Below are positions 27,566 to 35,500 of a stretch of DNA of 64,000 bases, piece by piece. The translations under genes were made by a program, and so were the position numbers. The notes under the pieces were generated by a model. That model was not told the origin of the DNA and searched no databases. It saw only the letters and a program-made list of their open reading frames with translations. The DNA comes from Fulvivirga imtechensis AK7 (lineage in GTDB: Bacteria > Bacteroidota > Bacteroidia > Cytophagales > Cyclobacteriaceae): contig NZ_AMZN01000002.1 in NCBI RefSeq assembly GCF_000331535.1, forward strand, positions 62,001 to 126,000, read 5' to 3'. Each line of letters starts with the position of its first letter. Positions within the stretch are counted from its first letter, which is position 1.

Positions 27566-29008
27566 TTACTCCTTTATGATCCTCTGAGAAAAGACCTGTT
27601 CCACAGTATTGATCTCTATGATGTACATCCCCCTATTTAAAGAGGAGATATCCACTATGTCACCAGGCTTAATATTGTTAATCTTTAACACTTCCCTTCC
27701 AGAGGTGTCTACAATACGTCCGCTTGCTTCGGTAGATCCGAAATGTATCCTTAATACATCATGTGCCGGGTTCGGGTAGAGCTTAAATTCAACAATCCCT
27801 TCTTCTATCGCTTTTTCACCCATGGTACCGTTGGCGATGCGAGCTGAGGAGGAATTCTGCTGAGTAATTCGCCACCAGTTGATGTTCCAACCACCTGACT
27901 GTGCATATATTCCAAAGTTGTAGGTTCCGGCATTGATATACACCGAATGTGAAATGGTCGTCCAGTTTTGCCAACCTCCCGTTGCTGGAACACTCCGGCT
28001 ACCCAGTACAACGGAGCCTCCGTTCAGGTCAAGGGAGAGCTGCCCTCCATTGATACTGGCTACACGATATTCTACGGTGTAATAGCCGGAGGAGGGAATA
28101 TTAATACTATTGTAGGCCATCCAATCTCCGGTATCTATCCAGCCGACATTTAAGCCGCCACCGGTATCAGAGGTGCTTTCGGTTTGTACACCACTCATGG
28201 CGCTGTACTGCTCAGCTTCTTTAAAAACAGAGAAATTGCTGCTGCCACCTCCCTGATATACACGCACATAGTCCACATACATGCTGGCAGGGAGAGCATT
28301 ATTGTCAATATTGAATCCCGGCCAGTTGCCACCTACGGCCATGTTGAGCAGTAAAAAGAATTCATTATGAAATTCTCCGGTACCATTCACACCATTGCTG
28401 ATGTCTACTACATGGTATTGCTGTCCATCCAGGAACCATTTTATAGTGCTTTCATTCCATTCAATGGAATATACATGATATCCGGTCACATTTGTGGCCG
28501 TGTGACCACCGTACGATGCATAATTGCCGTTGTGGTCCTGCCAGTGGATGGTGCCATGGATGTCGGGAGAGGTATTTACATGTTCCATAATGTCTATTTC
28601 ACCACAAGCCGGCCAGCCAACAGATGTAATATTGCTGCCTAGCATCCAGAAGGCGGGCCATAGACCCATGCTGGAAGGAAGCGCTATTCTGGCTTCGATC
28701 TTTCCGTACCGGAAGTTCTTTCTACCCTGCGTTTTCATTCTGGCAGAGGTGTAGTTATAACCCCGGTAGTTTTCCCTCTTGGCGGTGATCACGAGATTTC
28801 CATTTTGAACTGTGGCATTTTCCCTTCGATAGTACTGGAGTTCATTATTGCCCCATCCTGATGAACCGTTGCCTGTTTCAAAAACCCAGTCGGAACTGAT
28901 ACCATTGGTAAATTCATCCTGCCAAACGAGTTGCCAGGTTTGTGCAAGGCAGATATGGCTTAAGGCCAGGCCTGCCAGGAGTAAGAGTGTTTGTTTAATT
29001 GTTTTCAT
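27566..29008 (-). CDS. Secreted GH16 beta-glucanase (laminarinase-like) with CBM6 and T9SS sorting domain
   Basis: A 480-residue enzyme. The signal peptide (to L-A-Q) is followed by a GH16 catalytic domain (~25-250) with active-site motif E137-I-D139-I-M-E142 (nucleophile, helper Asp, acid/base); the extra Met is typical of the laminarinase-type subgroup. A CBM6 (~262-385) has A-E-Q-Y-S-A-M-S-G and G-G-W-Q-N-W-T-T. The last ~75 residues are a type A T9SS sorting domain (L-Y-P-N-P-A-H-D). It should cut beta-1,3 (or mixed 1,3/1,4) glucans outside the cell. Two more beta-1,3-glucanase genes on the same strand (GH64, GH81) lie upstream, making a laminarin-degrading cluster. Confidence 0.93.
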   Translation of the reverse strand: MKTIKQTLLLLAGLALSHICLAQTWQLVWQDEFTNGISSDWVFETGNGSSGWGNNELQYYRRENATVQNGNLVITAKRENYRGYNYTSARMKTQGRKNFRYGKIEARIALPSSMGLWPAFWMLGSNITSVGWPACGEIDIMEHVNTSPDIHGTIHWQDHNGNYASYGGHTATNVTGYHVYSIEWNESTIKWFLDGQQYHVVDISNGVNGTGEFHNEFFLLLNMAVGGNWPGFNIDNNALPASMYVDYVRVYQGGGSSNFSVFKEAEQYSAMSGVQTESTSDTGGGLNVGWIDTGDWMAYNSINIPSSGYYTVEYRVASINGGQLSLDLNGGSVVLGSRSVPATGGWQNWTTISHSVYINAGTYNFGIYAQSGGWNINWWRITQQNSSSARIANGTMGEKAIEEGIVEFKLYPNPAHDVLRIHFGSTEASGRIVDTSGREVLKINNIKPGDIVDISSLNRGMYIIEINTVEQVFSQRIIKE

Positions 29009-29392
29009 TGGTTTTTGGATTTAGGTTTGAAATATTTATAAACTATTTTTACTAAAAGACTGAAAAGAGCAGAAGACTGAAGATAATGAGCACTAGCCCC
29101 CGGACCCGTTCCGGGGCCCCGTGGAAAAGATGATAACTATATTAGTTCTGAAAACTCACCATGAAATGAGCATAAACTTTAAGCATCCGAAATTATACCA
29201 ACCGAGGACGAATAAAGTTTGTAGCGAATTCCATGTTACCATTGCAAATAAATTATATACACATGAAACTCTGTTCAGCTTTTCTGCTCCATTTCATTGG
29301 CTTAGGTAGTAGCGTCACCTCTTACATATGTTATTTGTTTGGGGCCCCGGAACAGGTCCGGGGGCTATGCTATTTTAGTAGTTGCTCATAAT
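29009..29392. other. Intergenic stretch containing a 274-bp inverted-repeat-bounded element
   Basis: The gap upstream of the GH16 gene is dominated by the element described separately (29094-29367). Outside it I see no gene. A 62-codon open frame on the plus strand (29121-29309) lies wholly inside the element, has no recognisable features and is not called. Confidence 0.6.
29094..29367. repeat. MITE-like element: 27-bp GC-rich inverted repeats around AT-rich DNA
   Basis: Left arm 29094-29120 starts TAGCCCCCGGACCCG; right arm 29341-29367 ends GGTCCGGGGGCTA. They are complementary over 27 bp with one mismatch. Each arm also folds on itself (CCCCGGA with TCCGGGG). The 220 bp between are AT-rich and contrast sharply with the arms. 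No target-site duplication is obvious. The structure fits a non-autonomous mobile element or a large recombination/termination structure. Confidence 0.7.
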
Positions 29393-32287
29393 TTACTTCT
29401 TTATAAAAGACTTAGTCACCACCTCATTTTTTGTCTGAATTTTCACAAAATGAAGACCGTTCACCAACTGGCTAATGTTTAAAGATACTTCCTGCTGATT
29501 TTCATACTTGAGTATCATCTGATTTCTTCCAGTGGTATCATAGATCCTTATCTCGGTTATATCTTCTGGCAATCCTGCTATGGTTACTCTGTCGTTAGCC
29601 GGGTTTGGGAACAAAACAGTTTGAGCGAAGGCTGGTTTGCCTTTATTCTCAACTTCCTCCTCCATGGTGCCTGTTCTTGCACTACTACCACTGCCACACT
29701 GGCCTACAACAAAGCTCTTTTTGTTATTTAGCGTATTATTTTCTCCTCCTTCCGGCAGGCTGTAAGTGTAATAGTAATAAATAGTTTGCCCTGAAGAGGC
29801 GGTGATCTGATACGGAGTATTGGGAGAAACAGTATAGCCAGGGTAGGTGCCGTCAGGAGAGGTGCTATAGTATAAAATACTTATTGATGACCCCACGCCT
29901 GATCTTTCCGGTATAAATGTTAATGACGGATTGCTGCTTTTGTTGCTAATTTCAACGGAGAAATCTGCGTTGACGTTTGTATTGCAGCCGGTGCTGGTTG
30001 TTTCAGTGCTGAATTCAATCCAGTTGATGTTCCAGCCACCCGAATTTGCCGTAAGCCTGATGGTCTGGTCTCCGGCTGATAGATTAACAGTAGTACTGAT
30101 GGTAGTCCAGTTTTGCCATCCTCCTGTGGCATTGAAAGAGGTTGTCTGCAAGCTGTTTCCATTTTCAGCGATAGTTATGTTGCCCCCGGCGCTCTCGCTG
30201 GACACCCTGTAGCTCACAGCATAGGTACCGGTGACGGGTACGCTAATTTCATATTCCAGCCAGTCTGCCGCATCTATCGATCCCACGTTTTGTCCTCCTC
30301 CGGTGTCGGTAGTGCTTTCTAGCTGGATGCCACTCATGGCAGTATAGTCTTCTGCCTGTATGGTAGCAGGAATAGCAACATGACTTCCTGTGTTTCCATC
30401 ATCGCCACATTCACCGGCTACAAAGCTTTGCTTGTTGTTAAGGGTGTTGTTTTCTCCGCCCTCCGGCAGGCTGTAGGTGTAATAGTAGTAAATGGTTTGT
30501 CCTGCAGTGGTATTGATCTGATAGGGCACATCGGGTGAAACCAGGTAACCCGGATAAGTGCCATCTGGTGATGTGCTGTAATATAAGATACAAGTTGGTG
30601 CGCCTACTCCGGATCTTTCAGGTACAAACGTAAGGGATGTGGCGCCCTCATCGTTGCCGATATTGACGGAGAAGTCATCATTTACCACAGTGTTACAATC
30701 ACCTCCAACACCATTCACCGTTACGGAAAATGTTTGAGTACTTTCGCAGCCTTCGGTGTTGTTATATCTGGCTGTGTAGTCGCCTGCTTCAGTAGCCTGG
30801 ATATTACTAATGACTACTTCCCTGGTGGTAGCGCTGAAATTGTTGGGACCACTCCAGTTCCAAGAGCCACTACTTGCGGGTTGAGGGGAGAGTGTCACCG
30901 ATCCACCTGCGTCAAGTGAAGCGGAAGACGTCTGCTCCATAGCAGCTCCATTTATACTCAAATAAGGGATAATGGTAGTGGGGGTACACTGGGTGTCATC
31001 ATATGGCCCCAGGTTAATGATCACTTTTGTTGGTTCCGGTGTGTGAACTGACGATGAGTACGACCATACATCGTCATAAGCAAAGCCATAGGAAAGCTGG
31101 TTGAGGCTGATGCCCTGTTGATGCCAGAACTTGGCATAATGGTTGCAAGGCGACTGTTGATAGTAGGTAGAGGCATCGGACCAGTCTTGCAACCCTACAT
31201 TGGGTGTAGAGACATCGATAACGTGGCGGTTGAGTGCGGCACAGATCTGCGCCTGAACCAGCAGATCGGTAGTAGCATCCTGCACTACGTTATCCAAAAC
31301 CCCTTTGCCTTCAAAAGCTTCCTGGGTGGTTGGGCGTCTGGTAATGATAGCCTTTCGCCCCATAAAAGCAGGGGATATGCTCTCCATAACCAGTTGCTCT
31401 CCCTGCACACGCCCCTGCCATACTCCGGCATCTCCCGAGTCAAATATAAGGTCTTCGGTGGCATATTTTGCCCAAATAGCGTCAATATATGGCTTCATGT
31501 AATTAACATAAGGTCCGGGATCAGGCATGGTGCCTACGGAACCATCGGCAAATTCCGGTGTTTTTGATGGTGCCGTGATTTTCCCCGTTTCAGGGTCAAG
31601 ACATCCCTGGAATTCCACAGGGACACTGGCTTGAAAAGCTGCAACAATTTCTTCGTGAGCGGCCACTTCACCCACCCTTTTAAAATAGCCGTCAGCGCCA
31701 TATAGCTCCATCCCGATAGGATACTGATAGGCATCCACCCGTGTGGTATTGGCGAACATACCATACTGGTTATTAGTCAATTCGATGATCTCATAGGCAA
31801 TTCCCTGGTTGGGGTCCGTGGGGTCAGTATGGTTTGGGGCAGTATAGCCTTTTGGAGCACCTGAAGCGCCAAAAAAATAAAAATACAGTTGTTCTCCTCT
31901 TGAGATATAGATCCTGCAACCCTGAATGGGAGGGACCAGCACCGTTTTATCCGGTATTTCACTGAGCCTTTTGAAGCAGTCAGCATACATGCCATTCAGC
32001 CCCGGACCCTGATTGCCCCCGTAAACCGGCCCCTGAACCGTGTTATATGAAGATGACATAGGCAATTGAGAACCAGTGACCGGATCTATCCAGATATGGT
32101 TGCTCGGCGAAGCAAGGTCTTCACCTACTATGGCTACAAAATATTCTTCGTCCGCCACCTCAGAATTGTTTTCTATGGTAAATGGCACGGAAACCTGTGC
32201 CCTGGCTGTACCAGATATTAAAGCCAGCAGTAACACGGCTAAAGTCAATCTACAGAAGTGCGTTATATAAATAGGAAAATGTTTCAT
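29393..32287 (-). CDS. Secreted GH64-type beta-1,3-glucanase, multimodular, T9SS sorting domain
   Basis: A 964-residue enzyme. The signal peptide (to A-R-A-Q) precedes a catalytic region (~32-430) resembling GH64 laminaripentaose-producing beta-1,3-glucanases: beta-sandwich opening with a N-N-S-E-V-x-D-E-E-Y pattern, and G-F-A-Y-D-D-V-W-S-Y-S-S-S near its end. An Ig/PKD-like domain (~440-525), an uncharacterised beta domain (~531-629), a CBM6 (~640-760), a second copy of the uncharacterised domain (~766-864) and a type A T9SS sorting domain (~890-964, L-F-P-N-P-A-N-D) follow. It should release oligosaccharides from laminarin or curdlan. The family call rests on remembered pattern; catalytic Glu/Asp were not pinned down. 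It lies between GH16 and GH81 genes. Confidence 0.82.
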   Translation of the reverse strand: MKHFPIYITHFCRLTLAVLLLALISGTARAQVSVPFTIENNSEVADEEYFVAIVGEDLASPSNHIWIDPVTGSQLPMSSSYNTVQGPVYGGNQGPGLNGMYADCFKRLSEIPDKTVLVPPIQGCRIYISRGEQLYFYFFGASGAPKGYTAPNHTDPTDPNQGIAYEIIELTNNQYGMFANTTRVDAYQYPIGMELYGADGYFKRVGEVAAHEEIVAAFQASVPVEFQGCLDPETGKITAPSKTPEFADGSVGTMPDPGPYVNYMKPYIDAIWAKYATEDLIFDSGDAGVWQGRVQGEQLVMESISPAFMGRKAIITRRPTTQEAFEGKGVLDNVVQDATTDLLVQAQICAALNRHVIDVSTPNVGLQDWSDASTYYQQSPCNHYAKFWHQQGISLNQLSYGFAYDDVWSYSSSVHTPEPTKVIINLGPYDDTQCTPTTIIPYLSINGAAMEQTSSASLDAGGSVTLSPQPASSGSWNWSGPNNFSATTREVVISNIQATEAGDYTARYNNTEGCESTQTFSVTVNGVGGDCNTVVNDDFSVNIGNDEGATSLTFVPERSGVGAPTCILYYSTSPDGTYPGYLVSPDVPYQINTTAGQTIYYYYTYSLPEGGENNTLNNKQSFVAGECGDDGNTGSHVAIPATIQAEDYTAMSGIQLESTTDTGGGQNVGSIDAADWLEYEISVPVTGTYAVSYRVSSESAGGNITIAENGNSLQTTSFNATGGWQNWTTISTTVNLSAGDQTIRLTANSGGWNINWIEFSTETTSTGCNTNVNADFSVEISNKSSNPSLTFIPERSGVGSSISILYYSTSPDGTYPGYTVSPNTPYQITASSGQTIYYYYTYSLPEGGENNTLNNKKSFVVGQCGSGSSARTGTMEEEVENKGKPAFAQTVLFPNPANDRVTIAGLPEDITEIRIYDTTGRNQMILKYENQQEVSLNISQLVNGLHFVKIQTKNEVVTKSFIKK

Positions 32288-32554
32288 AGGAGTTTGTTTT
32301 TAGTTGGTGAAAAGCCGGGGAGGAGGGGTGGCTTCCCGGCATTGGTTTTAGATGTATTTTTTTTAATAAGAATCTGATTGTCAGCTATAAAGCAATAAAA
32401 TGATAGTCTCCTGACCTGTTACAGAGTACCGTAATGTTCTTAAGCTAAGAAAGGAAATCTTCTAAGAAGTACAGTCATCTCGCCTGTCACGAGCTTTAAC
32501 TTAAGAGCATTGAAGAGTCCCCGGCTCAAGGCCAGGGACTGTGCTTCTCAATAT
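32288..32554. other. Intergenic region between GH81 and GH64 genes
   Basis: No gene. It must contain the GH64 promoter and the GH81 terminator. Apart from the hairpin listed at 32516-32540, no repeat or operator was seen. Confidence 0.5.
32516..32540 (-). terminator. Candidate hairpin terminator of the GH81 gene
   Basis: AGTCCC (32516-32521) pairs with GGGACT (32535-32540), with additional CGGC/GGCC pairing inside, 15 bp past the GH81 stop codon. On the minus strand it is followed by CTCTTC rather than a long T run, so the call is tentative. Confidence 0.4.
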
Positions 32555-35500
32555 TTACCTCTTAATAAAAGACCGCGTCACAATATCAGTTTTAGTTTGT
32601 ATTCTGATAAAGTGAAGCCCTTCTGTAAGGTGCCTGATATCGAGAGATACCTCTTTCACGCTGGCAGGTCGGGAGATCAACTGATCTCTGCCTGTAGCGT
32701 CATACACAGCTATTTCGGTTACGTCTTCCGGAAGGCCGGCTATGGTCAACCTGTCATTGGCAGGATTAGGGAAGAGAACAAGATGTTCAAACTGCGGACC
32801 GCCTTTTCTAAGCGCTTCGGTTTCTAAAGTGCCGGTTCTGGCCCCGCTTCCTCCGCTGCAATTGCCCACAACGAAGCTCTTTTTATTGTTGAGCGTATTG
32901 TTCTCACCACCCTCCGGTAAACTATAAGTATAATAGTAGTATATAGTTTGTCCTGCGCTGGCATTGATCTGGTAAGGTGCATTAGCAGAAACAAGATATC
33001 CCGGATAAGAACCTGTAGGAGATGTACCATAGTACAAAATGCATGTTGGTGCGCCTACTCCTGATCTTACAGGTATAAAAGTCAAAGAAGGGTTGCTGGC
33101 ATCATTACTTACCACCACTGAAAAATCTGCGTTAACGGTCACATTGCAGCCATTGCCATTGGAAGTAGTGTCGGATGCATCAGTAGTGAACTCAAACCAA
33201 TTGAAGTTCCACCCGCCAGCGGTGGCCGTAAGCCGGATAGTCTGATCACCGGCAGAAAGCGCTACTGTCGTATTCACGGTTGTCCATTCCTGCCAGCCTC
33301 CTGTGGCGCTGAAGCTGGTCGTTTCAAGTGCAGTTCCGTTTTGAGCAATAGTTATGGCACCACCGGCTGTTTCGCTGGCTACCCTGTAGTTGACATAATA
33401 GGTGCCACTAGCAGGTACACTGATCTCATATTCCATCCAGTCGCCAGTGTCTATCCATCCCACATTTTGTCCACCATCTGTATCTGAGGTCTCTTCTACC
33501 TGAATTCCGCTCATTTCAGTATAATCCTCTGCCTGGATCAAGGCAGGGATGGGCACTCCAGTATTGGTATCACCGTTGCCGCATTCTCCTACTACAAAAT
33601 TCTGCTTGTTGTTGAAGGTATTGTTTTCACCACCTTCAGGCACATTGTAGGTGTAGTAGTAATAAATGGTCTGTCCCGCGCTGGCATTGATCTGGTACGG
33701 GGTATTGGCCGATACCAGGTAGCCAGGGTAAGCGCCGTCCGGTGAAGTGCTGTAGTAAAGAATACAAGTAGTAGAAGCCACACCGGAACGTTCCGGTACG
33801 AAGGTCATTGACGGATTAGTTGCATCTCCTGTGATATCGACTGAGAAGTCGGCATTTACCGTGGCGCTACAATTATCACCATTATCATCATCATCGTCAT
33901 CATCATCCGATGACTGGTTTGTAGTGCCTGCTACTGACGCCTGAGGTGAAGTAGCATTTTGGCTGTCAACAGCTTCTACCTGCATATCATAGGATGTGTT
34001 TGGTGATAATCCTGTAAAAGTGTAGGAAGTGCCGGTGGTATTATCTGCAAGCGTATTGTTGAGGTACACATTATATCCGCTCAGGTTATTTTCCGCATCC
34101 GTTGAAGCATTCCAGGAGATGCTCAGGCTGCTGGTGGTTGTGTTGGTTACCTGTAGTCCTGTCGGAGTAGTGGGAGGGGTGTTGCCGCCGCCATTATAAT
34201 CGCCTGTTCTGGTGAATGTAATTCTTCCCAGGTTGTAAACTCCAGAATTAAAAGTGATGCGGAGAATGTGACTGCCTGAAGGGACATTGACATCAGAGAT
34301 TGTTACAGCCTCGTAGTTATCCCAACTGCCTGTGAGCGGTGTGGAATTAACCAAGCCTACGGTATTACAATCCAGATCAAGGCTTACAGAGCCACTTGTG
34401 CCTCCTTGTGCTTGATTGGAAGCTATGTTCAACGCTATATCATACTTTCCTGAAGTGGCATTAAGGCTATACTCGACCCATTCTCCGGCTGCTATCCATC
34501 CGATTGAGGTCCCCTGAGAAGTGGATGTAGCGGCATCTACCTCATCTTCAGGCCGGAAATTAGCTTCATAAACATTTGGATCCACATCATAATATGATAT
34601 ACCATTTCCTCCCTTATCATACCAACCAGATTCAAAAGTGCCAGGCACTACATGTGCTGATGAATAGGGCTCCTGGCTACCCAATCCCACGATCACGCGG
34701 TAGATGTTTGAAATTTCAAAACCAGAGCCTACATAAGCTTTTGCAATGTAAGTGTAAACACCGTCTGCGGAAAACGACTGCGGAAGCTCATATGGTGCGG
34801 AATTGTCTGTGGCTATTGAGACTCCGTTACGGAAAAATTCTACATAGGAGACGCCCGATCCTGTGACGTTGGCTTCCAGCGTAAAATTATTATTAACGCC
34901 TGAAGTACAAGGCTCTGCAATCACCCCGGGGGCGCTGATAGAAATGGAAGCTCCTGTGTCTTTGCTTGTGGCCATTTCTCCGGCAGGAACGTATAAAGAT
35001 GCGCCATCCGAGAAATGTACAGTGATTGCAGAATTACCATAGTTATGCGCTACATAAGTTTTTTCACCGTTCTTATCAAAAACCGCTGCGATAGGATAAT
35101 CAGCAGTTATTTCATTAGCTACATGGCCCAGTGCGTTCATGGTATGTAGCCAGTGGTAGGTTTGTGCATCGGAAATTCCGACTTTTACTTCCCGGTTGGG
35201 ATAGCTGTCGTACAGGCTTATGGCTTGTTCGGGATCAACAAAAGCCAGGAAGCTCCAGTAGGTGTCATACCAAAGGTTAGGATTGGCCACATTGTTCAGT
35301 ACTTGCGTTTTTGAGGTCATGCCATTCCATACCTCCTGCACGTAATCCAGGTCATATCCCATATACAGCGCACCACCATGAATAGGGTATAGTTGTATAC
35401 CATACGAAGCAGCAATGTCTGATGTCCACCACGTGCCATTGTCGTAGCCGGCATTCCAGATGCGGGCGATCATCTCATGGGCATATTCCGGCTGGAAGGT

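Noticed and set aside
29121-29309. A 62-codon open frame inside the inverted-repeat element
   Set aside because: No recognisable family, and it could arise by chance in AT-rich DNA.
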